Shown here piece after piece: positions 1-7,995 of a DNA stretch of 64,000 nt. Origin of the DNA: Botrimarina hoheduenensis (GTDB taxonomy: Bacteria; Planctomycetota; Planctomycetia; Pirellulales; Lacipirellulaceae). The position numbers were made by a program, and so were the translations under genes. The stretch spans positions 466,285-530,284 of the forward strand of contig NZ_SJPH01000002.1 in NCBI RefSeq assembly GCF_007859815.1, written 5' to 3'. The first letter of the stretch is position 1. The number at the start of each line of letters is the position of its first letter. The notes beneath the pieces are model-generated. The model searched no databases, was not told the origin of the DNA, and saw nothing but the letters and a program-made list of their open reading frames with translations.

Positions 1-123
1 ATCGGGGACTGCCCCGATGACAAACCGATCGTCGCGGAAGCCTATTGCGCGGGCGAAACCACGCCGCTAGAGATCGACGTTGCTCAGCAACGAAAGCTGC
101 AGATCCGCGTGCCAAAGCCCTAG
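1..123 (+). CDS. C-terminal end of an unidentified protein (partial)
   Basis: Reading frame 1 is open from the window edge to a TAG at 121-123 and gives about 40 residues ending in QQRKLQIRVPKP. The composition looks like real protein, and the stop lies 48 bases before the next start, so this is probably the tail of a gene that begins outside the window. No family can be recognised from so short a piece. An overlapping minus-strand frame lacks any family signature and was judged a shadow. Confidence 0.5.
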   Translation: MGDCPDDKPIVAEAYCAGETTPLEIDVAQQRKLQIRVPKP

Positions 124-171
124 CGACTTTTTACTACGGCCGTACCGGCCCGCCCCTAAAGCCCAGCAGCA

Positions 172-1548
172 ATGAATTGCAGTCGACTTAGAGCCGCTCT
201 GCTGCGGTCGGCGCTTGTCGCAGTAATCGCGATTGGCGCAGCGAAGGTAAGTTCGGCCGATACCAACATTTACGAGCCGAACGTCGATCCGGGCGTGGGA
301 TTCAATCTGGTATCGTGGTGGAACTTTGGTGGGTCGGGGTCTTCGGTCTGGCAGAATGCTGTGCAGAGCGTTTATGACGCCGGCTTCCGCGAGGTGTCGC
401 TCAGCCCCGTGCGGTTTGTCAACGACACCACCGGAGCGATCGCCGCGACTTCGTCGCAGGGGCCCGAGCTTGCACACATCGCGGCCGGCATCCAGCGTGC
501 CAAGTCGCTCGGCATGCGCGTCACCGTCAATCCGTTCGTCGAGTTGCAGAACTTCTCCTACTGGCGCGGGCAGTACGATCCCACGCCCGGCGGGGCAGAG
601 TGGAACAACTTCTGGAACGACTACACCGCCTACCTCATAGCGGTAGCGCAGGTAGCTCAGGCCAACGGTGCTGACGCGATGAACGTTGGCACGGAGCTCC
701 GCGCAATCACGCGCAACCCGGGCAACAACGCGAAGTGGACGACCGCGATCTCGGCGGTGGATCTAACCTTTAGCGGTCAGATCGGCTACGCCGCCAACTG
801 GGACAACTTCACGAATAGCAATGTTGCCGCCACCATCTGGAACCATCCGGCAATCGATTATCTGGGGATCGATGCCTACTTCCGCAATACCACCACCAAC
901 GCGCAGGCGGATGCCTCGGGAGTTGATCCGAACGAGGCTTTCATCGCGCAGGTCGAAGTCGGCTGGACGAATCGCCTCGATAACGAAATCCTCAATTTTG
1001 CTGCGGCTCAAGGCGGTGGAGCCGGGTTGCCCGTTGTCCTGACCGAGGTCGGTTATCTGCCTTACAACCGCACCGCCGTCAATCCGCAAGACAGCAGCGG
1101 ACCGCTCGACACGAGCGAGCAGGTGATGGCCTTCAAGGGTTTGATGCGCGCGCTCGACGGGCGTTCCGATCAGCTTCAGGCAGCGCATATCTGGCAGTGG
1201 GGCATGCCGGGCTCCAATGGCAGCTTATGGAACATTAACGCGACGAACCCTGCGAATCAGCCCAACAATCTGCCCCTCGGCCAGTGGCTGTCCTCTTTTG
1301 TTTCGGCACCGCAATTGGCGGGCGACTTCAATGGTGACGGGTTGGTTGACGTAGCGGACTACACCACATGGCGTGATGGACTTGGAGCGGAATACCCGAT
1401 CGAAGATTACGCGGTATGGGTTGCTCGCTTCGGCGATACCCTTGCCGCTGGGGGGAGTGCCTCGACCGCCTCAATCCCCGAGCCCGGCGTTCTCGCAACC
1501 ATCGTTTGCTGGTTGGTTGTTGGTTCGACACGCAGGACACCACACTAG
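172..1548 (+). CDS. Secreted GH113-like glycoside hydrolase with dockerin-like repeat and PEP-CTERM tail
   Basis: A 458-residue exported protein. Residues 1-29 form a signal peptide ending near SSA. The body resembles the clan GH-A TIM barrel of GH113 (beta-mannanase-like). E175 in NVGTEL is the likely acid/base, and E292 in VLTEVGY is the likely nucleophile. Residues ~380-420 hold a dockerin-like calcium loop (GDFNGDGLVDVADY) followed by a second, weaker copy. The C-terminus has IPEP, a hydrophobic stretch and basic residues, which is a PEP-CTERM tail processed by an exosortase encoded elsewhere. The role, hydrolysis of a mannan-like or other beta-glycan, is inferred from the fold; the substrate cannot be read from sequence. 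The start at 172 is the ATG in front of the signal peptide. Confidence 0.75.
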   Translation: MNCSRLRAALLRSALVAVIAIGAAKVSSADTNIYEPNVDPGVGFNLVSWWNFGGSGSSVWQNAVQSVYDAGFREVSLSPVRFVNDTTGAIAATSSQGPELAHIAAGIQRAKSLGMRVTVNPFVELQNFSYWRGQYDPTPGGAEWNNFWNDYTAYLIAVAQVAQANGADAMNVGTELRAITRNPGNNAKWTTAISAVDLTFSGQIGYAANWDNFTNSNVAATIWNHPAIDYLGIDAYFRNTTTNAQADASGVDPNEAFIAQVEVGWTNRLDNEILNFAAAQGGGAGLPVVLTEVGYLPYNRTAVNPQDSSGPLDTSEQVMAFKGLMRALDGRSDQLQAAHIWQWGMPGSNGSLWNINATNPANQPNNLPLGQWLSSFVSAPQLAGDFNGDGLVDVADYTTWRDGLGAEYPIEDYAVWVARFGDTLAAGGSASTASIPEPGVLATIVCWLVVGSTRRTPH

Positions 1549-1565
1549 CAACCCCTGTGGTTATC

Positions 1566-1583
1566 AAAGGCGAAAGCCTTTTT
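1566..1583 (+). terminator. Rho-independent terminator after the GH113-like gene
   Basis: A 6-bp stem AAAGGC/GCCTTT with a GAAA tetraloop is followed by further T residues, 18 bases after the stop codon. The stem is short, so strength is uncertain. Confidence 0.55.
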
Positions 1584-1715
1584 GCGAGAGCAGCGCCAAA
1601 GGTCGCAGGCAGCTTGCAAGCTGCCGACTAAGGGACCCATCGCCAAGCGTTGCCCCCGAGGTTAATGGCTCCGATGAACGTCGGAGGGATGCGGCGGAAT
1701 CCTTCGATTGGCCCC

Positions 1716-1729
1716 TGAAAGCGCTTGCA
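1716..1729. promoter_or_regulatory. LacI-type operator, site 1
   Basis: TGAAAGCGCTTGCA is an imperfect palindrome of the LacI/GalR operator class with a central CG. The identical 14-mer, inverted, is found at 5131-5144. Close variants are at 7894 and 11521, next to a LacI-family gene at 10469. It lies 246 bases before the esterase start at 1975, the only downstream gene on this strand. Confidence 0.7.
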
Positions 1730-1879
1730 TTTGACCGCGATTGCTCAAATGATGGTGGTGAACATCATTCTCGTCACGCTGATCGGGGGTAGCCATTCGG
1801 CGACCAACGCACCAGCACCGAGGTGATGCCCTACTCCCCCCGATGATTTTTTCTGCGGACCAGCAACAGGGAGAGCAGT

Positions 1880-1907
1880 CGGGTGGCATTCACCACCCGC
1901 GGTTTTT
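1880..1907 (+). terminator. Terminator-like hairpin in the esterase leader
   Basis: The stem CGGGTGG/CCACCCG has a 6-base loop and is followed by CGG and five T. It lies between the operator and the esterase start. It could be an attenuator or simply the true end of an upstream transcript; the sequence alone does not decide. Confidence 0.45.
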
Positions 1908-1974
1908 CGCTTGCTTGGTCGAGGGTTTTCCCGACCCGGCAAGCACGCCCCTCTTTTCAACCACGAGTCTCTTG

Positions 1975-3177
1975 ATGCTTCTCACGCGTAGCTCCAGTTC
2001 GTATAGGAAAGCCGTCGCGACGCTGACGGTTGCGATGAGTTTTGCGGCTCATGCTTCGGCCCAGGGCGGAATGGCCCTCACCTACGACGACGGTAACGGC
2101 AACGTGTTGCCCTACCGACTCTTCCTGCCGCCGGGAATCAACGATCCTGGTGCCAGCTTCCCGCTGGTGGTCCATCTGCACGGTGCTGGCGAGCGGGGCA
2201 CCAACAACACGTCGCAGCTGGCCTACATCAACGGACTCATCAACACCACGCAGAGCGAGCATCCGGCGATCCTGGTGGTGCCGCAGGCTATGCCCAACAC
2301 GCGGTGGGACAATTACGGCTCGTCCGAGTTTTCCTTGCCGATGCGTCTCACGGTTGATGTGCTGAATCAGATCGAGCAGCTCTATCCGGTCGATACGTCG
2401 CGGCGTTTGATCACGGGCTTGTCGCTAGGAGCGTTCGGAACGTGGGATCTGATCGGTCGGCTACCGGGCCATTTCGCGGCGGCGATGCCGCTCTCTGCCG
2501 GTGGTCTTCCGGCACTGGCCGAGTCTTACGCAGAGACACGCATCTGGGCACACCACGGCGGCGGGGATACGGTCGTTCCGGTTGGTCCCACACGCGAGAC
2601 AATTCAGGCCATTCGCGACATCGGCGGCATGCCGTTGTACTCCGAGGTGCAGGGGGGGCACGGCATCTGGCAGCCGATTTACGACGACCCCACCGGCGAG
2701 AACTACGACTGGTTTTTTGACAACCTCCAACCCGAGCTAGCGACTTGGCAGTACGATCCGACCACCGGCTCGATAAAGCTCGACGCGAATGCGGCACCCG
2801 GCGGATCGATCTTCTCGTTTCGCTACGCGGTGAATCAGCTCGACCTGTTGAACGTTCCCGCGCAGGTGTTGCTTGACGGCGTGGCGATCGATACGAACCA
2901 GTTTTTCTCGTTTAACGATAACCGCACGCTCATCTACAGCGATCCGAACCGCGTTGGATTTACAGGCGTGCTGGAGTTACCGGGCCTGTTGCCCACGGGC
3001 CTCGGGTTTGTCGAACTAATGGGCCTCAGCAGCCAGCACTTTTACTTCTCGCCCGAGACGGGCACGAATCGGCGGTTCTTCAACATCCTTGTTGGGACGG
3101 AGATCCCCGAGCCGGCGAGCTTGGTGTCGCTCGGCTTGCTGGGCGGGGTGCTTGGTATCGGCAGCCGTCGTCGCTGA
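1975..3177 (+). CDS. Secreted esterase/PHB-depolymerase-like alpha/beta hydrolase, PEP-CTERM
   Basis: A 400-residue exported alpha/beta hydrolase. The ATG at 1975 directly precedes a signal peptide ending in AHASA; the longer upstream frame has no export signal. The oxyanion region VVHLHGAGERG and the nucleophile elbow GLSLG with S150 match the dienelactone/feruloyl-esterase-like and LpqC-like group. A later HGIW probably supplies the catalytic histidine. A second beta-rich region (~residues 250-370) follows, and the protein ends in a PEP-CTERM tail (IPEPASL, hydrophobic, RRR). It could deacylate or de-esterify a plant or algal polysaccharide alongside the neighbouring GH113-like enzyme. The substrate is inference. 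The operator at 1716 suggests LacI-type control. Confidence 0.75.
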   Translation: MLLTRSSSSYRKAVATLTVAMSFAAHASAQGGMALTYDDGNGNVLPYRLFLPPGINDPGASFPLVVHLHGAGERGTNNTSQLAYINGLINTTQSEHPAILVVPQAMPNTRWDNYGSSEFSLPMRLTVDVLNQIEQLYPVDTSRRLITGLSLGAFGTWDLIGRLPGHFAAAMPLSAGGLPALAESYAETRIWAHHGGGDTVVPVGPTRETIQAIRDIGGMPLYSEVQGGHGIWQPIYDDPTGENYDWFFDNLQPELATWQYDPTTGSIKLDANAAPGGSIFSFRYAVNQLDLLNVPAQVLLDGVAIDTNQFFSFNDNRTLIYSDPNRVGFTGVLELPGLLPTGLGFVELMGLSSQHFYFSPETGTNRRFFNILVGTEIPEPASLVSLGLLGGVLGIGSRRR

Positions 3178-3211
3178 GCGTTGTTAAGATGCCACCGCTA
3201 TGAAGGACAAC

Positions 3212-3252
3212 AAAAAACAGCGGGGTGCGACGGTTTCCGTCGTACCCCGCTG
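3212..3252 (-). terminator. Terminator between convergent genes
   Basis: A 16-bp stem (arms 3218-3233 and 3237-3252, loop TTT, one G-T pair) is flanked on the left by six A, which read as a U-tract on the minus strand. It suits the end of the minus-strand SGNH gene and may also stop the plus-strand esterase transcript. Confidence 0.8.
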
Positions 3253-3309
3253 GCGTTGAACTTAAGAGAGCCGCTTCCTCTGGCGAGAGACGCTGAGCGA
3301 CTCAGCGAA

Positions 3310-4200
3310 TCAGCGACGCCGCATGAACATCACGGCCCCCGCTCCGCCAACTATCAAGATCACTGAGCAGGGCTCGGGGATCGGGTTGAGCGTTACGTCG
3401 GCAGCCGCGGTGAGTTGCATTCCATCGGCAGCCGACAGACCCACCGAGGAGAGCACCGAGGTGAGATCGATGTCGCTGGTGGTGACATCGCCGTAGACGG
3501 TGCCATAGATCACCAGCGCTGCGAGCATTGTGCCGCGATTCTGAGCGTGCCAAAGGTCGTTGGCGTGCAAGCGGTCGTAGCCCGCGGCTTCCCAGGCGTC
3601 ACCGACCGGAGCGATCAGCGCCCGCTCATCGCCGGTAGCCGTATTGAGCGCACTCTGCAGGGCGTCGTATCCGGTGCGAATCTCGGCCTGCATTTCGGCG
3701 GGATCCGCAAAGAGTGGCGTAACACCGCTGTAGAAGGCATGCCCCGGTCCCCGTGCCCATGTTTCATACAGCACGGGCGTAACGTCGGGGCTGCGCAGCT
3801 TCGCGACATTGTAGAGTGCCACAATATCGGATTGTGAGTCGGCGACACTGGCGGGGAACGCGGGGGGGCCCGGATAGGCTCGGGTCAGTTTGGTGGAATG
3901 CTCCTGCATGACGATCGCATCCCAATCCTGAGCGGGCGGGATGAGGGTGAAAATGGCGGCCGTGTTATTCGCAACGTGCCAGCCAATTTCTTGTCCGCTT
4001 GCCGCCGCGCTTTGCACGAGCGGGGCGGGATGGCCCGCGGCAATGGCGATATCTTTGAACAGGGCATTCACGCTCCGCGTGCTGCCGAATCCGAGTGTGA
4101 AACTGTTGCCGTAGAAGAGGACGTTTTTAGCCTGGCCGGCCGCGATCCCCGGATGAGACAGCGCGAGCGCAGCGATTGCGACAAAGCAGAACCGATTCAT
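3310..4200 (-). CDS. Secreted SGNH-family hydrolase, PEP-CTERM
   Basis: A 296-residue exported protein. The start at 4200 is chosen because MNRFCFVAIAALALS begins a clear signal peptide; 47 further upstream codons are open but not credible. After the signal, NVLFYGNSFTLGFG carries the GNS block I serine of SGNH hydrolases, and a late LHANDLWHAQNRG segment resembles block V with its Asp and His. The tail IPEPCSV plus a hydrophobic run and RRR is a PEP-CTERM signal. Members of this group are esterases or acetyl-xylan/rhamnogalacturonan esterase-like enzymes; the precise substrate is not visible. The gene lies downstream of the 4304-5020 gene on the same strand, but a strong hairpin separates them. 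Confidence 0.75.
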   Translation of the reverse strand: MNRFCFVAIAALALSHPGIAAGQAKNVLFYGNSFTLGFGSTRSVNALFKDIAIAAGHPAPLVQSAAASGQEIGWHVANNTAAIFTLIPPAQDWDAIVMQEHSTKLTRAYPGPPAFPASVADSQSDIVALYNVAKLRSPDVTPVLYETWARGPGHAFYSGVTPLFADPAEMQAEIRTGYDALQSALNTATGDERALIAPVGDAWEAAGYDRLHANDLWHAQNRGTMLAALVIYGTVYGDVTTSDIDLTSVLSSVGLSAADGMQLTAAADVTLNPIPEPCSVILIVGGAGAVMFMRRR

Positions 4201-4233
4201 AAGACCCACCAGGGGATGAGGTGATATTCTTAG

Positions 4234-4264
4234 CGTTCCGGCCACGCAGCGCGTGGCCGGAACG
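4234..4264 (-). terminator. Strong hairpin between two PEP-CTERM genes
   Basis: A perfect 14-bp stem (arms 4234-4247 and 4251-4264) with a 3-base loop lies between the stop of the 4304-5020 gene and the start at 4200. No U-tract follows on either strand, so it may be a terminator, an mRNA 3'-end stabiliser or a processing site. Confidence 0.6.
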
Positions 4265-4303
4265 AATGAAGTGCCAAACAGAGGTGCCGAGATCGCGCGT
4301 CGA

Positions 4304-5020
4304 TCAGACCCGGCGACGAAGCGGCGTAGCGGCGGCAACAAGGCTCAGCAGCAGAGCGCTCGTTGTCGGCTCGGGAATGGCAGAAATATCAACCTGCATC
4401 ACGTTGACGTAGTAGAAAGCGGAGTTGCTATTCGGTCCCGATCGGAAACCGACGGTGATATCGCCATTCGCATCGGGAACGATCCCCATAATGCGTGCAA
4501 CTTCAGAGTTGTTGTTCGACGGGTTGAGCAACGCCGTTCCGCTGTTGGCACCGTCTACTAGGTACTCAGTCTCACGGTTGTCGCCGACCGGCTGACGCGA
4601 TGCAAAGAAGGTGAAGCTATAGGTGTTAGCCGCGCTAAGACCGCTCAGGGTGATTTCCGCATAGGGGTTGGCAGGCTGACCCGCAAAGGCACCGTTGTGA
4701 CCGAAGAAAGGGTCCGATGTGGCGCTAACCGGATAGGCTCCGGCGTCGCCGGTCGGCGCGATCGAGCCGATATTCGCTGTCGGCTCACCGACTTGGAAAA
4801 AGTCATCGGTGATCTCAAATGTGACGCCAGGAACAACCGTTCCCCCTTCTTCAAAGATCGCGAACAGGCTTGTCGTGGCGGGAACCACATTATTCCAACC
4901 GATTACACCCGGTGTGAACGGCGACTGCGTGTCGGTGCGGCCGAAATCGAACAGCAGTGTGGTGGCAGAAGCGGAGCCAGCAACAAGCAGCGCGCAGCAG
5001 GTGACAATCAAAGTCTTCAT
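4304..5020 (-). CDS. PEP-CTERM hypothetical exported protein
   Basis: A 238-residue protein of unknown function. Residues 1-19 (MKTLIVTCCALLVAGSASA) are a signal peptide. The mature part is rich in Gly, Thr, Asn and Asp and reads as a beta-sandwich of the kind found in carbohydrate-binding or structural surface proteins, with LLFDFGRTDTQS near the N-terminus. The tail IPEPTTSALLL plus RRR is a PEP-CTERM sorting signal. A GGAG ribosome binding site lies 7 bases before the ATG. An inverted copy of the LacI-type operator lies 111 bases upstream (5131-5144), so this protein may be co-regulated with the saccharide genes. No enzymatic motif was seen. Confidence 0.75.
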   Translation of the reverse strand: MKTLIVTCCALLVAGSASATTLLFDFGRTDTQSPFTPGVIGWNNVVPATTSLFAIFEEGGTVVPGVTFEITDDFFQVGEPTANIGSIAPTGDAGAYPVSATSDPFFGHNGAFAGQPANPYAEITLSGLSAANTYSFTFFASRQPVGDNRETEYLVDGANSGTALLNPSNNNSEVARIMGIVPDANGDITVGFRSGPNSNSAFYYVNVMQVDISAIPEPTTSALLLSLVAAATPLRRRV

Positions 5021-5130
5021 GAGACACTCCAGAACAGAAAGTGAGGCAAAAGCCGAAAAGCAGAATTGTTTAAGAAGAGACGATCGCTAAGCGACCACTT
5101 CTCGCACCCTAATCGACATGCAAGTGTGCA

Positions 5131-5144
5131 TGCAAGCGCTTTCA
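5131..5144. promoter_or_regulatory. LacI-type operator, site 2
   Basis: TGCAAGCGCTTTCA is the exact reverse complement of site 1. It lies 111 bases upstream of the minus-strand PEP-CTERM gene that starts at 5020. A second TTGCAT-like half is found at about 5116-5123. Confidence 0.7.
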
Positions 5145-5250
5145 CGTAAAAAAATAACGCACTCCGGCACAGCAACACGCCGCGTTACCGGGACAACAAC
5201 GCGTGATGTCTCCGCGACTTGCGCTGCACAATCGGTCACTTCCGCCCGCG

Positions 5251-6738
5251 CTAGCGACACCGTTGCCGGCGCGCGCTGAACAAGAGCCAAGCAGGCAGAA
5301 GAAGCGCCAAGGAAGCCGGTTCGGGGATCGCTAGCGCTGAGGCGCTCGCTGCGGAAAGCGCCGCTGCCCACACGGCATAGTCTTGTTGATCGACGTCGCC
5401 ATCGAGGTCACCGTCGGCCGACAGATCAGCGCCGCCCAGAGTGTCGCGCCAGACCGTGTAGTCGGCCAGATCGACTTCGCCATCAAAGTTGTAGTCGCCG
5501 GCGACTAAGGGGGCGAAAACTCGATCGGCAAAGAAGTCGGGATGCAGACTCTCGACGAGGCCGAACAATAAGAACAAGTGATCGACAAGGCCCGCGTCGT
5601 TGGGGATCCAAGTGGGCTGCTCATCCGAGACACGAGCCAAGCCGTAACGATAGCGTGGGTTCGTCGCGGGGAGCTGATCGAGATAGAACTGCAGCAGCGT
5701 GTCGAGATCGCCCCAGGCTGCCACCGCCGAAGGCGAGAACACCGTGTCCGGATGATTGAACGGGCGATCCGCGTGATAGCCGCTCGGATTCACACCAGCG
5801 GTCAATCCGTACCGGTACGCCTGATTGAGAACGGCGCTGCTGTACAGCTCATCGCCCAGCTTGTGGTTCTCAAGGAACGTTTGAAAGTCATCGTCGTGGC
5901 GGAAGTCGCCGTTGAAAAACTGCGCCTGTTGCGTCCAGAAGGCCGACGCGTAGGCGTTCGGGTTATCTGTGAGAGTCTGGTACGGCCCGAGTCCGCGGCG
6001 AGGAAGCAGGTCGGTGTTGAACCACTGCCGCCGCACTGCGACGGCCCGGTCGTTGTTTTGTTGCCTGAGAGCGAGGCTTACGACCAATTGATACTCGTTC
6101 CATGGGCGTAGCGTTCCACCGGCTCCACCGCCGGCAGCGGTCATGTCGAGGTACACCCGGCCATCGAGACTCGGATGGATCGCGGCGTCGAAATCGACGG
6201 AGGCGGTTAGCTGATCGGCGAGCGCCGCGATCTGACCCGCCAGCGGCGACGAAGTGCCGGCAAAGTGATTGCTCGCGAACTGCGCTCCAGCAACCACCAG
6301 CGCAGAACTAATAGGGCTATAGCTGTCGTCCCATCCCGGCGGATCGGACCCGTTCACGATATCGATGAAGTGCAGGAAATGCCCATCGGGCGATCGTACC
6401 GGGTTCACGCCGGGCGTGTTGCCCACGTGGGCGTTGAGGATCTGGACAACCCGCTGATCGGCGTTGGGGAGGGTTCCTAGTTGGTCGAACGCCGCGAGCG
6501 AAAGCAGGGCGAACCCCGCAGCATCGGGCGTCGCCGGGTGAAAGTTCGTGCCGCTCGGGCTCAGGACAAGCGAATCGCGGACCAACCCCGAGGGCTGAAT
6601 CGCGTCGAGCACATAGGTCTGCAAACGCGCTAGCTGGTCGGCGCGCATTGAAGCGATGGTCTGAGCAGTTACCGGCACGGCCCCGCAAAAATGCAGGGTT
6701 GCAACCAAGCAGGTCAGCAATTTTAGAAGCGTGCGCAT
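5251..6738 (-). CDS. PEP-CTERM/dockerin-like exported protein, possible alpha-toroid enzyme
   Basis: A 495-residue exported protein. The start at 6738 puts MRTLLKLLTCLVATLHFCG at the N-terminus as a signal peptide; 18 upstream codons were rejected. Residues ~25-380 are helix-rich, with LARLQTYVLDAIQPSGLVRDS and a WDDSYSPISSALV segment that faintly recall (alpha/alpha)6-barrel glycosidases such as the GH144-like gene at 14960. This likeness is weak and no catalytic residues could be assigned. Residues ~425-470 hold a dockerin-like calcium pair (GDYNFDGEVDLADY, then DGDLDGDVDQQDY). The C-terminus is a PEP-CTERM signal (IPEPASLALLL, then RRQR). Confidence 0.65.
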   Translation of the reverse strand: MRTLLKLLTCLVATLHFCGAVPVTAQTIASMRADQLARLQTYVLDAIQPSGLVRDSLVLSPSGTNFHPATPDAAGFALLSLAAFDQLGTLPNADQRVVQILNAHVGNTPGVNPVRSPDGHFLHFIDIVNGSDPPGWDDSYSPISSALVVAGAQFASNHFAGTSSPLAGQIAALADQLTASVDFDAAIHPSLDGRVYLDMTAAGGGAGGTLRPWNEYQLVVSLALRQQNNDRAVAVRRQWFNTDLLPRRGLGPYQTLTDNPNAYASAFWTQQAQFFNGDFRHDDDFQTFLENHKLGDELYSSAVLNQAYRYGLTAGVNPSGYHADRPFNHPDTVFSPSAVAAWGDLDTLLQFYLDQLPATNPRYRYGLARVSDEQPTWIPNDAGLVDHLFLLFGLVESLHPDFFADRVFAPLVAGDYNFDGEVDLADYTVWRDTLGGADLSADGDLDGDVDQQDYAVWAAALSAASASALAIPEPASLALLLPAWLLFSARRQRCR

Positions 6739-6895
6739 CGCGTTCAGTATGGTGGAGACGGCCGGTGTTTGCCGGCGAGAGCGGGGGGGCACTTACTTAG
6801 GGGCATCCCCGTTATCACAAGTTTACTATAGTCGGGGATTGCTTTTTGGGGGGGATTGTGGGTCCGAGCCGATCCGCTGACTCGTTGAGCTGCTG

Positions 6896-7816
6896 CTAGA
6901 AGCTATTGATCCACGTGAGCCACCCTGGCAGGGTGATTGCTGCCGCGAGCGTTTGGCAGGTCACCATCGCCGCCATCGACTCGGCATCGCCTCCCATCTG
7001 CTTGGCGAGCAAGTAGGAGCTCGGGGCGGTAGGTAATGCCGTGAAGACGATGCCAATGCCGAAGGCCTGGCCTTCAACACCCAGTAGCAGCAACAGAGCA
7101 CTCGCGAGGGCAGGCAACACGAGGAGTTTTGCGGCACTCGCCAGGGCCTCGGGCCAGCCGAGCCGACGGAAGGCTTCGGCGCGTAGGGCTGCACCAACCG
7201 CCAACAGCCCGAGCGGCAACGCTGCACGTCCAAGCACCCGCGTTACTTCGTCAGCGATCGGCGGGATCGCATACCCCGAAGCGTTTAGCGTGATACCAGC
7301 AATGCAAGCCAGGATCAGGGGGTTCGAGCACAAGCCACGTACTAATCCGGACGATGAGCCGCCGACCGTCGGCTCGGCATAAATGGCCAGCACCGCGACG
7401 CAGAGCGTGTTGACCAGCGGGACGATGATCGCGATCGATACGGCGGCGTAAGCCAGTCCGGCCGCACCAAACCCCCAGCTCGCAACAGCGAGCCCCACGT
7501 AGGTGTTCATGCGGATCGCTCCCTGCACCAAGCTTGATATTTTTGGTCCTTGGCAGCCGGTCAGCGTGCCGGTCACAAGCGTTACGGCCGTGATGGCGGT
7601 GATCGCTGCCGCCAAGCCGACCGCCAACGGTTTCCAGGCGAGCTGGCTGAGATCGGCTTCAGAAAGGGTTGTCAGTATCAGAGCCGGAAACAGCACGTAG
7701 TAGGTGAGTTGTTCTGCGGGGCCCCAGAAACCGGCCCCCGGAAACCCCCAGCGGTTGAGGGTTGCCCCGAGGAGAATCAGCACGAAGACGGGGGCGAGGA
7801 TCAGCGCGAGCGACAT
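6896..7816 (-). CDS. AEC family transporter
   Basis: A 306-residue integral membrane protein with about ten hydrophobic helices, matching the usual ~310 residues of the auxin efflux carrier (AEC) family, PF03547. Characteristic features are the N-terminal LALILAPVFVLILLGATLNRWG and the helix-breaking stretch near ALPTAPSSYLLAKQMGG that typifies bacterial members. It would sit in the inner membrane and export or exchange small organic anions; the solute cannot be predicted. It is transcribed divergently from the GH3 beta-glucosidase across a 179-base gap that contains LacI-type operator site 3. It could therefore move an oligosaccharide breakdown product, but that is inference. Confidence 0.85.
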   Translation of the reverse strand: MSLALILAPVFVLILLGATLNRWGFPGAGFWGPAEQLTYYVLFPALILTTLSEADLSQLAWKPLAVGLAAAITAITAVTLVTGTLTGCQGPKISSLVQGAIRMNTYVGLAVASWGFGAAGLAYAAVSIAIIVPLVNTLCVAVLAIYAEPTVGGSSSGLVRGLCSNPLILACIAGITLNASGYAIPPIADEVTRVLGRAALPLGLLAVGAALRAEAFRRLGWPEALASAAKLLVLPALASALLLLLGVEGQAFGIGIVFTALPTAPSSYLLAKQMGGDAESMAAMVTCQTLAAAITLPGWLTWINSF

Positions 7817-7893
7817 GGCGAGGGGGCCCGAGAGCTACTCCGCACAAGGCGGCAAGCGAAGGTGCCCCACGGAGAGAACCGGCCGAGAAGCGG

Positions 7894-7907
7894 TGAAAGC
7901 GATTGCA
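7894..7907. promoter_or_regulatory. LacI-type operator, site 3
   Basis: TGAAAGCGATTGCA differs from site 1 by one base. It lies 89 bases before the GH3 start at 7996 and 78 bases before the divergent AEC start at 7816. An AT-rich TATATAG box follows at 7929-7935, in the plus orientation, consistent with repression of a promoter that reads into the GH3 gene. Confidence 0.7.
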
Positions 7908-7995
7908 TTTACGGTCGCTTTGGAGTTCTATATAGCTACGGACCCCTCATCTGTGCAATCAAGCAATCGATCTCGCCCATTTTGGCTTTTCTCTG

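Larger units (their letters stand above)
1549..1974. other. Structured intergenic region with operator
   Basis: No convincing gene lies in this 426-base gap. It holds a short terminator hairpin (1566-1583), a perfect 18-base palindrome GGCAGCTTGCAAGCTGCC (1608-1625), a LacI-type operator (1716-1729), and a leader with a second terminator-like hairpin (1880-1907). A further imperfect stem with arms TGCTT and AAGCA (about 1912-1945) lies just before the esterase start at 1975. The esterase mRNA therefore probably has a long structured leader. Confidence 0.55.
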
